Numbered from the stretch's first letter, positions 33,478 to 42,108 are shown. The stretch is 64,000 nucleotides of DNA from CAYJAY01 sp964368445 (GCA_964368445.1 CAYJAY010000001.1:62001-126000); one strand, 5' to 3'. The notes: generated by a model not told the origin, from the letters alone. Numbers and translations: made by a program.

Positions 33478-34266
33478 ATGAAAAAGTTTTATTTGTTCTT
33501 TATCATTTTATTAGCAACCTCGCTTTTTCTCGTCGGTTGCTACAGCGAACCTGTCGACACGCAAACGACCCCCGAACAACAAACGGAAAGCACCGTCAGC
33601 GGTGTTTCTTCCCCAAAATATCCTATGACGTATAACGAGGGACCTAGAGTTTCAAAGCCTGATATTGAGCCTACTCTTACGCCGGAACTAATGGAACCGG
33701 GCATACATAAAAACGACCCGCGGTTAGACGAATTCTACGATAACATACCGCAGAATAGGACAAGCGTTTTTGACAATGAATTTTTGAATTCGCTGTCGCC
33801 CCTTGTTGAGCCGTCGATTGTGATAAAAGGGGAAACATATTATCTTGTAGCACAGTTCGAGGACAGCGAAGCCGCCTATCAAAACATAACGGAACTATAC
33901 CCCGGCGTCGTTGATGAGTTTATGGAGGGCAAACAACTCAGCACGCTTTTTTCCGATGAACTTTCTGAATTTCCCCACCCCGAGAACCTCTCGGTTATAA
34001 CAAACTACAACGACATAAAAGCCTACGAGGCGACGAGCGTAAACGGAACGATTATGGATATCAGTTCACCGGAACTTGTTGATTTTTTGCAATTTATGGA
34101 CGTTTATATTAACGACCAAAAAAACAAAATCTTGGTTGCCGAGGTTGAAAAAGCAGACCCCGATAATTTAGAGGGGGAAGATTTCGCCGCTTTTATAGAG
34201 GGTTTTAAATCAAAACTTCCGAGAGACGGAATGAGCACAGAACAGTATTTTGACAGCATTGAATGA
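33478..34266 (+). CDS. Putative lipoprotein of unknown function
   Basis: 262 aa. Signal peptide MKKFYLFFIILLATSLFLVGC with a lipobox LVGC (Cys 21), followed by a Thr/Ser/Gln-rich linker. The mature part is acidic and has no motif I recognise. I start at 33478, the second ATG, because it opens directly with a lipoprotein signal; the ATG at 33466 lies inside AAAGGATGG, the likely ribosome site. Close to the BlaR1-like gene but separated by a 380-bp repeat region, so a functional link is possible, not shown. Confidence 0.72.
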   Translation: MKKFYLFFIILLATSLFLVGCYSEPVDTQTTPEQQTESTVSGVSSPKYPMTYNEGPRVSKPDIEPTLTPELMEPGIHKNDPRLDEFYDNIPQNRTSVFDNEFLNSLSPLVEPSIVIKGETYYLVAQFEDSEAAYQNITELYPGVVDEFMEGKQLSTLFSDELSEFPHPENLSVITNYNDIKAYEATSVNGTIMDISSPELVDFLQFMDVYINDQKNKILVAEVEKADPDNLEGEDFAAFIEGFKSKLPRDGMSTEQYFDSIE

Positions 34267-34286
34267 CAACAATCAACAGCTTTTTT

Positions 34287-34319
34287 AATGTAGAGGGCGA
34301 ACACCCTCTGCATTTTTTT
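34287..34319. terminator. Bidirectional terminator after the lipoprotein gene
   Basis: AATGTAGAGGG pairs with CCCTCTGCATT (one G-U), then seven T; A/T-rich on both sides. Confidence 0.8.
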
Positions 34320-34758
34320 ATTCCTCAATTCCAAGGTTGTTTCGCATTAAAACCCTTGCTTGTTCAATAAGGATTTTCCCTTTTTTGTGATATTCTTTTG
34401 CCTCTTTTTTGGTTTTAGGGGATATCATGCAAAAAAGTTTTGATGAGATTTTTCGGATATCGTCATTAAAATATAGGTCTATCTTGCTTTCGACAGTTTC
34501 CTTTAATGCGAAAATCTCTTCGCTCATCTTTAGTATCTCTTGTTGTTTTCCGAATTGATACAAAAGATTAAATGTGTCTATCTTTTTATTAAGTAATAAA
34601 AATTCAAGATATGCCTCGTGGTTTTTTTCGCGTATATACATCTTGTTTCGGTGTTTGTTATTTTGCTTGTTTGAAAAATAGTTTGGCACAAACCCAATCA
34701 ATGTGCCGATTATAACCATTGCAACAGGGCTTTCAAGAATTAAAGAAAGGTTTTCCAA
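34318..34758 (-). CDS. Small membrane-anchored protein of unknown function
   Basis: About 146 aa with one N-terminal membrane helix (AMVIIGTLIGFVPNYF) and a long, charged, helical cytoplasmic part likely to form coiled coil (KMSEEIFALKETVESKIDLYF). TTG start at 34756-34758 has GGAG seven bases upstream; the frame runs eight codons further without a ribosome site. No family recognised. Confidence 0.6.
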   Translation of the reverse strand: MENLSLILESPVAMVIIGTLIGFVPNYFSNKQNNKHRNKMYIREKNHEAYLEFLLLNKKIDTFNLLYQFGKQQEILKMSEEIFALKETVESKIDLYFNDDIRKISSKLFCMISPKTKKEAKEYHKKGKILIEQARVLMRNNLGIEE

Positions 34759-34858
34759 CGCCGTTCTCCTTTTATTAAGCAAGATTAAAGTTTATTGTTT
34801 AAAGCATTATATACTATGTTTTTTTGTTGGAACATGTGCGATTTTATTTTTAGATAAA

Positions 34859-34937
34859 AAACCCGAAGTATATTTTACCATTTCTAATCGTTTGAAAAAC
34901 TTATTTCAACGGATTTTGTAAAATATACTTCGGGTTT
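34859..34937 (-). terminator. Long-stem hairpin after nagB
   Basis: AAACCCGAAGTATATTTTAC (34859-34878) is complementary to the sequence ending at 34937, about 20 bp of stem around a 40-nt loop, followed on the minus strand by TTTTTAT. Confidence 0.7.
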
Positions 34938-34958
34938 GGAATAAACTTTAGTTTGCTG

Positions 34959-35690
34959 TTATTTCTCCAATGCGCTAAGCGCCGCTTTGTCTGCAACCAA
35001 GATGACGTCGCTGTGTAGTTGTAGAATCGAAGCCGGAACATGCGGAGTTATCGGGCCGAACAACGCTTTTTTAAGTATCTCTGCTTTGCTTTCCCCTGTT
35101 ATAAGAAGAAGGATTTTTTTTGCGTCCATGATGTTTTTGATACCCATAGTAAGCGCAAATTTCGGAACATCGTCTTCACTTTCAAAAAATCTTTTGTTTG
35201 CGTTAATCGTGCTTTCGGTTAGCGCCACACAGTTTGTCCCTTTTGAAAAGCTGTCGGAAGGTTCGTTAAAGCCTATATGCCCGTTGTGGCCAATCCCCAA
35301 AACTTGAAGGTCGACGCCTCCCAAATCCTCGATAGTCTCGTCATACTTTGCGCATTCGGCATCGGTGTCCTTTGCGAGTCCGTTTGGCAGATAGGTGTTT
35401 TCCGGTTTGATGTTAACGTGGCTAAAAAGGTTTTGGTGCATAAAATAACGATAACTTTGGTCGTTGTCAGGCGCAAGCCCTTTGTATTCGTCGAGGTTAA
35501 CCGTGCGGATTTTTGCAAAGTCAATCTGTCCGTCTTTGTTTTTTTCAATCAAATATTTGTATGCTCCGATAGGGGAGGACCCCGTCGCAAACCCCAACAC
35601 CGAATTTGGTTTAAGAATGATTTGGGCGGCCACAATTTCGCCCGCTTTAACCCCCAATTGGTCATAGTTTTCTACTTTAAAAATACGCAT
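34959..35690 (-). CDS. nagB: Glucosamine-6-phosphate deaminase
   Basis: 243-aa NagB converting glucosamine-6-P to fructose-6-P and ammonia. Seen: LGFATGSSPIGAYKYLI, TVNLDEYKGL (catalytic Asp), LGIGHNGHIGFNEPSDSF (His/Glu dyad) and ALTMGIKNIMDAK. Last gene of the nagA operon. Confidence 0.97.
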   Translation of the reverse strand: MRIFKVENYDQLGVKAGEIVAAQIILKPNSVLGFATGSSPIGAYKYLIEKNKDGQIDFAKIRTVNLDEYKGLAPDNDQSYRYFMHQNLFSHVNIKPENTYLPNGLAKDTDAECAKYDETIEDLGGVDLQVLGIGHNGHIGFNEPSDSFSKGTNCVALTESTINANKRFFESEDDVPKFALTMGIKNIMDAKKILLLITGESKAEILKKALFGPITPHVPASILQLHSDVILVADKAALSALEK

Positions 35691-35719
35691 ATCCTCTAGT
35701 TCTCCTTATATATATTTTT

Positions 35720-36328
35720 TTAATCAATTATAAATTGTTTGAAAAATTCGGGGCGATGAAAATCCGGCTTGTCGCTTTCGATTTTGGCAAAACTTAAAAA
35801 ATGGGGATTAACTTGGTTTTCTCCTATTTTAAAAAAGTTTCCTTTAAGCGAACAACCTTTTGAAAACGTATCAACTTTATATATATCTTTTATCATCTCA
35901 AGCGGGATAAAAAGTGTCGCCGTCCAACTTTCCGCCTGTACATTTGTTTTAACGGTTGGCATCTTGTTTGTTAAAAGATCTATGCTGACGGCGTCGCTTC
36001 GGTCTGTTCGATATTTTGCCAAAAACGCGCCGTTCGAGTTAAACTCGAAGTTTATGTATTTTGGACTGTCGCACAAAGGGTTAAAGTCGATAAACGCTTC
36101 CATTGCGCTGTCGGTGTAGACGGGGTCGTTAAACTCGGTGTAACGCGCAAGCGGATTTTTTTCTTCGCAAACCATCTCGACAACAAATCCGAAGTTTTCA
36201 AGATATCCCATTCGTCCCCATGTTTTGGGACGATAGCGATATCCCCAACCGTTGTCGTTGTCCACTGAAAATTTGTTGCACAGGTGTATTTGTTCGATTG
36301 AATTAATCGTTTTAATGTAATACGACAT
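35720..36328 (-). CDS. CBM9-like carbohydrate-binding protein
   Basis: 202-aa protein with a carbohydrate-binding family 9-like / DOMON-like beta-sandwich pattern: GFVVEMVCEEKNPLARY, the DSAMEAFIDFNP segment, FNSNGAFLAKYRTDR and SWTATLFIPLEMI. There is no signal peptide or catalytic domain, so it would be cytoplasmic. It lies between nagA and nagB with 13- and 29-base gaps; a role in binding or handling amino-sugar ligands is inferred. Confidence 0.65.
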   Translation of the reverse strand: MSYYIKTINSIEQIHLCNKFSVDNDNGWGYRYRPKTWGRMGYLENFGFVVEMVCEEKNPLARYTEFNDPVYTDSAMEAFIDFNPLCDSPKYINFEFNSNGAFLAKYRTDRSDAVSIDLLTNKMPTVKTNVQAESWTATLFIPLEMIKDIYKVDTFSKGCSLKGNFFKIGENQVNPHFLSFAKIESDKPDFHRPEFFKQFIID

Positions 36329-36341
36329 ATTGTTTTACCTT

Positions 36342-37469
36342 TTAAATGAACCTTCCTTTTAACATAATCTTTCTAAACTCAAGGTTATCGTCAAATAAAA
36401 TAAGGTTTGCAATTTTTCCGTTTTGTATGCTTCCATATTTATCAAAGATACCGACTGCCTTTGCGGGGTTTTCCGAGGCAGCCTTGACGGCAGACACGAG
36501 AGGAATTTTCATGTCGACAACGGCTTTTTTAAAACATTCCGCAAGGTTGGTCGCAGAACCCGCAATCGTTCCATCCGCAAGGGTGGCTTTTTTGTTGTTA
36601 ACTTGAACTGTAAGATCCCCCAAAAGATATTCTCCGTCTGAAAGGCCGGTTGCGCTCATGCTGTCCGACACAAGAACCATCCTGTCGTCTGAAAACATCT
36701 TGAACAAAGCACGAACCGCTGAGGGGTGTACGTGAATTCCGTCTGCTATGACTTCGGCAAAAACATGTTCGCTGTCGAGGGCTGCGCCGATAACCGACGG
36801 GTCGCGATGTAAAAATGGCGGCATCGCGTTAAACGTGTGTGTGACGTGTTTCATTCCTTCGTCAAACGCTTGTTTTGCTGTGTCATAGTTAGCGCTTGTG
36901 TGCGCAACCGAAAGGGTTATTTTGTCTTTATATTTTTCGATAACTTCGCTTGAACCGGGAAGTTCCGGCGCGAAAGATATAATTTTAATCTTGTCGCCCG
37001 AACTTTTTATCAGCCTGTCTATATATGATACCATTGGGTTCACAAGGTAATCTGGGTTGTGTGCGCCCCTTTTTTCCGGGTTTAAAAAAGGTCCTTCTAT
37101 ATGCACGCCGACGAAGTCGGCGTTGCCGACCAAATCCGAGCCTTTGTCGTCGCTGTAGTTTGCAATCATTTTGACAACGCTTTCGAGCTTTTCGATAGGC
37201 ATCGCAACGTTTGCGGGACAGACGGCACATATGCCGCTTTTCGCTTGATATTCCGCTATGCTTTTAAGGTCGCTCGCTGTGCAAGAGGAATAGTCAAACC
37301 CGACAGCCCCATGGCTGTGGATATCCACCAACGAAGGGATAGCTTTTAATCCCTTGGCGTCAAACACTAAGTCGTCGCCCGACGTTTCGCTAAAAAAACC
37401 GTTGTCTGTATAGATATCTTTTGTAACAAAATTTCCGTCACAATAAACCGATGCATTTTTGATAATCAT
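36342..37469 (-). CDS. nagA: N-acetylglucosamine-6-phosphate deacetylase
   Basis: 375-aa amidohydrolase: DIHSHGAVGFDY (HxH metal motif), GVHIEGPFLNPEKRGAH (metal Glu), VAHTSANY, HTFNAMPP, IADGIHVHP and the catalytic Asp in LVSDSMSATG. Makes glucosamine-6-P for NagB. First gene of the operon; no NagC/NagR-type regulator or transporter is next to it. Confidence 0.97.
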   Translation of the reverse strand: MIIKNASVYCDGNFVTKDIYTDNGFFSETSGDDLVFDAKGLKAIPSLVDIHSHGAVGFDYSSCTASDLKSIAEYQAKSGICAVCPANVAMPIEKLESVVKMIANYSDDKGSDLVGNADFVGVHIEGPFLNPEKRGAHNPDYLVNPMVSYIDRLIKSSGDKIKIISFAPELPGSSEVIEKYKDKITLSVAHTSANYDTAKQAFDEGMKHVTHTFNAMPPFLHRDPSVIGAALDSEHVFAEVIADGIHVHPSAVRALFKMFSDDRMVLVSDSMSATGLSDGEYLLGDLTVQVNNKKATLADGTIAGSATNLAECFKKAVVDMKIPLVSAVKAASENPAKAVGIFDKYGSIQNGKIANLILFDDNLEFRKIMLKGRFI

Positions 37470-37577
37470 TTTCGTTCTCCTTATAGGTTGAAAATTATTT
37501 TTATTATAAAAGAAATTAAATATTAAATAAATAACATTTTAGTTAAATTGTTTAATAAAGCGATTATTAAGGCGGAT

Positions 37578-37607
37578 TTTACAGGTTGAATTAAAATATG
37601 GTATAAT
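37578..37607 (+). promoter_or_regulatory. Promoter of the first tusA
   Basis: TTTACA (37578-37583), 18-bp spacer, TATAAT (37602-37607). Confidence 0.55.
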
Positions 37608-37643
37608 GACAAAAAAATCACAATAGAAAACGGACGAAACGTT

Positions 37644-37877
37644 ATGAACAAAAACCAAAAAATAGAAACGATTGATTGTTTGGGGGACATCTGTCCTGTG
37701 CCGATTATGAAACTTCAATCAAGTTTAAACAAACTTGAGCAAAGCACACAATTAATGTTGGTAACAGACCACAGTTGTACATTGGCCGCCGTTTCGGAGT
37801 TTTGCAAACAAAATAAACTTAAACAACATTCGACAGAGGTTATCAACGGAGTTTGGGAGATAACAATCAGCAGATAG
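37644..37877 (+). CDS. TusA-family sulfur carrier (first copy)
   Basis: 77-aa TusA/SirA/YedF fold protein with the CPxP motif in DICPVPIMKL (Cys about 17) that carries a persulfide, and an additional Cys 12. Overlaps the 3' end of the LysR gene by 11 bases on the opposite strand. Together with the YeeE-type transporter it probably receives sulfur from imported thiosulfate or a related compound. Confidence 0.88.
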   Translation: MNKNQKIETIDCLGDICPVPIMKLQSSLNKLEQSTQLMLVTDHSCTLAAVSEFCKQNKLKQHSTEVINGVWEITISR

Positions 37878-38766
37878 TTTGATTTAAAATCTTTTCTATA
37901 TATTTAATAGCTTTATCTTTGCTCATACAAACGTTGTTTGTGTTTTGTTGTTTAATTGAATAATAACTGCTTTCCAACTTCAAATCGTCACACTTAACTA
38001 TCCTGAGTTGTTTATAATACAACTCTTTTTTTATTGCCATATAGGGCAACAAAGCGATACCAAACCCATTGATAACCGAAAGTTTCATCGCCTCTGCCGT
38101 GTCGACCGAATACAAAACGTTCAATTTTTGGGCATCTATATCGTTATCGCCAAGCTGGTTGATTAAAATTTGTTGGGTTCGATAGTGTTTTGCAAGCATG
38201 ACAAATTGATAGTTATAGATATCTTGTTTAGCAATACTTTCGGGAATGTCAAACTGGGGACTGCAAACAAGGAGAAATTCATCCGAAAAAACTTTTTGAC
38301 ACGCTAGCCTTTTGTCGCTTGTTTTTCCGACTATAATTCCCATATCCCCTTGGCCTTTTAAGATTTTCTCTTCGATAATAGCGCTTTGAGCCGTTTCGAC
38401 TTCGAGAGAATAGTCGGGATATTTATTTTTTAGATAATAAAAAGTGCAAGGCAGGGCATATGCGCAAGCGAACGCTGTTGAGATTATTTTAATCGTCTCA
38501 CAGTTAGAGGTTAATTTGTCTATCTCTTGAAAGATGTTGCCATATGATTCCATTATAGATATAAAATGATTATATGCGATTTCACCTGTGTGGGTTGGAA
38601 CAATGCCTTTGTGGCTTCTGTCTAGCAGTTTTGTGTTGAAGTTCTTTTCGAGAACCCTAATTTGTTGGCTCAACGCCGATTGAGTCAAGTTGCATTTTTC
38701 CGCAGCGGCAGATATGCTTCCGAGTTTCACAACTTCTATAAATGACGCGATGTGACCGATGTTCAT
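37867..38766 (-). CDS. LysR-family transcriptional regulator
   Basis: About 299 aa: N-terminal LTTR helix-turn-helix (ASFIEVVKLGSISAAAEKCN followed by LTQSALSQQIRVLEK) and a periplasmic-binding-like effector domain. ATG at 38764-38766 with GGGG five bases upstream. Divergent from the YeeE/TusA operon and placed to bind the palindrome at 38875-38897, so it most likely controls sulfur uptake. Confidence 0.88.
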   Translation of the reverse strand: MNIGHIASFIEVVKLGSISAAAEKCNLTQSALSQQIRVLEKNFNTKLLDRSHKGIVPTHTGEIAYNHFISIMESYGNIFQEIDKLTSNCETIKIISTAFACAYALPCTFYYLKNKYPDYSLEVETAQSAIIEEKILKGQGDMGIIVGKTSDKRLACQKVFSDEFLLVCSPQFDIPESIAKQDIYNYQFVMLAKHYRTQQILINQLGDNDIDAQKLNVLYSVDTAEAMKLSVINGFGIALLPYMAIKKELYYKQLRIVKCDDLKLESSYYSIKQQNTNNVCMSKDKAIKYIEKILNQTIC

Positions 38767-38874
38767 CTGTTCCCCTTTTCGATATATCATACTAATAAAA
38801 TATTTTCATATCTTAAAAAACATTATATCATGCTTTTTGTATAATGTCATAAGTTTTTCTAATGTTTCATTAAA

Positions 38875-38897
38875 TTTTTGATTAACCTAATCAAAAA
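38875..38897. promoter_or_regulatory. LysR-type palindromic operator
   Basis: Ten-base arm TTTTTGATTA and its exact complement separated by ACC. The core TGATTA-acc-TAATCA contains the T-N11-A pattern of LysR-type boxes. It covers the -35 area of the extended -10 promoter that follows. Confidence 0.7.
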
Positions 38898-38903
38898 AAG
38901 TTA

Positions 38904-38912
38904 TGATATAAT
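38904..38912 (+). promoter_or_regulatory. Extended -10 promoter of the YeeE/TusA operon
   Basis: TGATATAAT: a perfect TATAAT (38907-38912) with TG one base before it and no good -35, as expected for an activator-dependent promoter. Confidence 0.65.
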
Positions 38913-38943
38913 TTTAACAAGCAAAGAAAGAGGAGGGATTTTT

Positions 38944-39639
38944 ATTTCAGAAATTAATCAAACAGAACAAGCCACGCAAACCAAGCGTGCGCGCACACCA
39001 AGAAAACCGAAAAAAAGCCAGATACCATATGCAATTATATTAATTGTTGCAATAGTAGCTTTTGGATATTATCTTTCGGTTGGAAACAGCAAACTTCCGG
39101 TATATTGGGTTTTCGGAATTATATTCGGGTATATCTTGCAACGTTCGCGGTTCTGTTTCACGGCGGCGTTTCGCGATCCTTGGATAACGGGGAGTACATC
39201 GGTTACCAGAGCGGTATTGGTAGCGTTGTCTCTTGGGAGCGTAGGATTTTTTGCGCTTAAGCTTGGTGCAGAGCTTTCGGGCGACCAAAGCATCAACATG
39301 CTGAGTGTTGCGCCGATAGGAATTCCGCTTTTGCTTGGAGCAGTCATGTTTGGCATCGGAATGGTAATCGCGGGCGGTTGTGCCTCGGGAACTGTTATGC
39401 GCGTTGGAGAAGGCTTTACTATGCAGATGTTGTCGCTTGTCTTTTTCGTTGCAGGAACCCTGTGGGGAGCCCACGATGTTGGAGCGTTTTGGAGCACGCT
39501 AAATGAAAACGCACCTAAGGTGTTCTTGCCCGATGTGTTCGGCTGGTTTGGAGCTCTTGTGGTTCAATTTGCAATTATAGTTCTTCTATACATTGCGGCG
39601 ATTAAATGGCAAAAGAAAAAAATGGGTAGTGCAGAATAA
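38944..39639 (+). CDS. YeeE/YedE (TsuA-type) sulfur transporter, N-terminal half
   Basis: About 231-aa membrane protein matching the first half of TsuA-like thiosulfate channels: basic N-terminal tail, then helices with the Cys motifs SRFCFTAAFRD (Cys about 71) and IAGGCASGTVMRVGEG (Cys about 146). The only start consistent with the AGGAGGG at 38931-38937 is ATT at 38944; the longer frame runs back through the promoter and operator. Followed by tusA and the C-terminal half. Confidence 0.82.
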   Translation: MSEINQTEQATQTKRARTPRKPKKSQIPYAIILIVAIVAFGYYLSVGNSKLPVYWVFGIIFGYILQRSRFCFTAAFRDPWITGSTSVTRAVLVALSLGSVGFFALKLGAELSGDQSINMLSVAPIGIPLLLGAVMFGIGMVIAGGCASGTVMRVGEGFTMQMLSLVFFVAGTLWGAHDVGAFWSTLNENAPKVFLPDVFGWFGALVVQFAIIVLLYIAAIKWQKKKMGSAE

Positions 39640-39684
39640 AAATGAAAAAACAAAAAATATTTATTTAATGAGGAGATTAGAAAA

Positions 39685-39912
39685 ATGGCAGAATTCACTT
39701 TAGATTGTTTAGGCGAGGCTTGTCCGGTACCTCTTATGAAAACGGAAAAAAAATTGGCGGAAATTGCGGTTGGCGACGTTCTTTTAGTTGCTATTGATCA
39801 TAGCTGTGCTATGAAAAATGTTCCGGAATGGGTTAGAAAACAAGGACACAACGTAGAAATCGAAGAAGTAGACGACGGCGAATGGGAAATCATTATCGAG
39901 AAAACAAAGTAG
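39685..39912 (+). CDS. TusA-family sulfur carrier (second copy)
   Basis: 75-aa TusA-type protein: TLDCLGEACPVPLMKTEKKL with CPxP Cys 13 and an upstream Cys 8. It sits between the two halves of the YeeE transporter, with AATGAGGAG upstream. In characterised systems a TusA-like partner (TsuB) works with the thiosulfate channel (family knowledge). Confidence 0.9.
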   Translation: MAEFTLDCLGEACPVPLMKTEKKLAEIAVGDVLLVAIDHSCAMKNVPEWVRKQGHNVEIEEVDDGEWEIIIEKTK

Positions 39913-39924
39913 GGGGGATTTTCT

Positions 39925-40473
39925 TTGAAACAATTTTTTATTGATCTTGGAAAAAATCCAATCTATAAAAAGATATTGTCAGAACCGTTGACATATGTTG
40001 CGGGCGCGGTTTTGCTTGCGGTTTTCCAAGTTGCACACATAGCCTCTCTTGGAAGCGCATGGGGCGTCACAAGCACGTTTGCAAACTGGGGCGCTTGGGT
40101 TTTTGAACTGGTTGGAGGAGACGTGAGCACATGGGCATACTTTGCTTCGGAAAAAGCACAAAGCACCCTTGCTAACGGTTTCTTTGCGGACGGCGGTTCA
40201 ATTCGCAACGTTGGGATTATCTTTGGCGCGCTTCTTTCAACACTTCTTGCTTCACAGTTTAAGTTCAAAAAGATTAAATCTGTTAAACAGGTTGTTGCCG
40301 CTGTTCTCGGCGGGTTACTTATGGGTTATGGCGCACGGCTTGCGCTCGGTTGTAACATCGGTGCATTTTTCTCGGCGATATCGGCGTTTTCGTTGTCCGG
40401 TTGGGTTTTTGCTCTATTTTTATTAATAGGCGCTTATTTCGGTAGTAAACTGCTTGCAAAGTTTTTTATGTAA
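39925..40473 (+). CDS. YeeE/YedE (TsuA-type) sulfur transporter, C-terminal half
   Basis: 182-aa membrane protein with the last part of the YeeE fold: LGGLLMGYGARLALGCNIGAF (Cys 143), then AFSLSGWVFALFLLIGAYFGSKL. TTG start at 39925 after GGGGGG. It cannot be a fusion partner by frameshift because tusA lies between; the two halves must assemble as separate chains. Twelve bases after tusA. Confidence 0.82.
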   Translation: MKQFFIDLGKNPIYKKILSEPLTYVAGAVLLAVFQVAHIASLGSAWGVTSTFANWGAWVFELVGGDVSTWAYFASEKAQSTLANGFFADGGSIRNVGIIFGALLSTLLASQFKFKKIKSVKQVVAAVLGGLLMGYGARLALGCNIGAFFSAISAFSLSGWVFALFLLIGAYFGSKLLAKFFM

Positions 40474-40572
40474 AAATGTACAGATATCAGGTAGACAAAC
40501 GGTTGTTATAATTTAATTTAAAGCAACCTGTGTTTACCTGATATAAGTATCATACAAAGAAAGGGACGACTC

Positions 40573-41793
40573 ATGGAAAAGAAAATAGAGCAATATGATG
40601 TAGTGATTATAGGCGGTGGCGCCGCGGGCATGACTGCCGGAATATATTGTGGGCGCGCGAAGCTTAAGACACTTTTAATCGAAAAAGCGCTTGTCGGCGG
40701 ACTTGCAACCTATACATCCGAGATTGAAAATTATCCGGGATTTCCCGAAGGCTCTTCTGGAATTGAATTAATGAATTCTTTCCAAAAACAAGCGAAAAGA
40801 TTTGGGGTTAAATTTAAACTTACCGACGTAAAATCGGTTGACCTTTCGGGAGATATCAAAAAGGTCGAAACGTTTAGAACTACGTATGAAGCGAAGGTTG
40901 TAATAGTTGCAAGTGGTGGAAAACCGCGTTTGACCGGTGCAGACAACGAAGACAAGTATCTTTATGATAAAGGGATTTCGTTTTGTGCAACGTGTGACGC
41001 CGCCGCAAATTCCGACAAAACCATTATGGTTATCGGAAGCGGAGACGCCGCAATCGAAGAAGGCATGTTTTTAACAAAGTTTGCAACAAAGGTTATTGTT
41101 TCGGTTATGCACGACACCGGCAAGATGGACTGCAACGAAATTGCAAAAGCTCAAGCTTTGGCAAATCCGAAGATGGAGTTTGTTTGGAACACCGTTGTGG
41201 ACAGTTTCGAAGGAGACCAACGTCTTGATACCGTTGTGTTGAAAAACGTTAAGACAAACGAAAAGATACCTGTAAAAGTTGACAGCTGTTTCTTGTTTAT
41301 CGGTTACGTTCCTAACACCGAGATTTTCAAAGGTATGCTTGACATGGACCGTGCGGGGCAGCTTATAACAAACGAAAAGATGGAAACAAACATTCAAGGC
41401 GTTTTCGGAGCGGGCGATGTCAGGGCGAAGTTCTTGAAACAAGTTGCCACCGCAGTTGGCGACGGAGCGATTGCCGGATATAGCGCCGAAAAATATATAG
41501 CAGAATCCGAGATTTATGAAGAACAACTTTTAAACCACGGGAAACCTTCTTTGGTTTATATCTACAACGCGTCGGACGCTGCTTCTCGCGAACTCTTGCC
41601 AGTTTTTGAAGAGTTTGGAAAACAAAACAACAGCATCAAAGTTACCCCGATTGATACATATAAATCGGACGGGTTAGCAAAGAGACTTGGGGTTACCTCG
41701 TGTCGTTGTGCTGTGTGGATTAACGATTCAAAGATAATATCGGTTTTAGAAGATGGCATAACAAAACAAGCTTTAGTTGATTTGTGTAAATAA
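40573..41793 (+). CDS. Thioredoxin-reductase-like flavoprotein with thioredoxin-like C-terminal domain
   Basis: 406 aa. Residues 1-330 resemble TrxB: FAD motif IIGGGAAGMTAG (12-23), redox pair CATC (Cys 138/141), NAD(P) motif VIGSGDAAIEEG (153-164) and GVFGAGDVRAKFLKQV. Residues about 335-406 look like a thioredoxin-fold domain but have NASDAASR where the CxxC should be; a CRC sequence lies later. Likely reduces the persulfide or protein of the sulfur module directly upstream (inference). Separated from it by a 99-base gap with a short inverted repeat (CAGGTAGACAA.../...TTTACCTG). Confidence 0.82.
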   Translation: MEKKIEQYDVVIIGGGAAGMTAGIYCGRAKLKTLLIEKALVGGLATYTSEIENYPGFPEGSSGIELMNSFQKQAKRFGVKFKLTDVKSVDLSGDIKKVETFRTTYEAKVVIVASGGKPRLTGADNEDKYLYDKGISFCATCDAAANSDKTIMVIGSGDAAIEEGMFLTKFATKVIVSVMHDTGKMDCNEIAKAQALANPKMEFVWNTVVDSFEGDQRLDTVVLKNVKTNEKIPVKVDSCFLFIGYVPNTEIFKGMLDMDRAGQLITNEKMETNIQGVFGAGDVRAKFLKQVATAVGDGAIAGYSAEKYIAESEIYEEQLLNHGKPSLVYIYNASDAASRELLPVFEEFGKQNNSIKVTPIDTYKSDGLAKRLGVTSCRCAVWINDSKIISVLEDGITKQALVDLCK

Positions 41794-41846
41794 ACTCCGC
41801 CTTAAGGCGGAGCCGGACTGTCAAAAAAGGTGCAACTTAAAAAATA

Positions 41847-42047
41847 TTGCACAAAACTATGCGTAGGGGCGGATACCATCCGCCCGCCATTAGTTGCACA
41901 AATTATATAAACCGCTGTTATTATGATAATTAAACGGCTAAATAGTAACAAAAAAACTCATTCTAAGTTTTTTTTGCTACATTGTGGGTTGTGTCGGAAC
42001 GGGCGGATAATATCCGCCCCTACATTCCACCAATTATGTTTGTGCAA
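41847..42047. repeat. MITE-like element with GTAGGGGCGG ends
   Basis: TTGCACAAA at 41847 and TTTGTGCAA ending at 42047 are inverted. Inside them GTAGGGGCGGATACCATCCG and CGGATAATATCCGCCCCTAC face each other. Related core sequence recurs at 50466-50626. Confidence 0.6.
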
Positions 42048-42108
42048 ACGGTATACAACCGTTTTTTTGACAAAACACAATTTTGCAATAGAGGTTTTTT
42101 GACACCCT

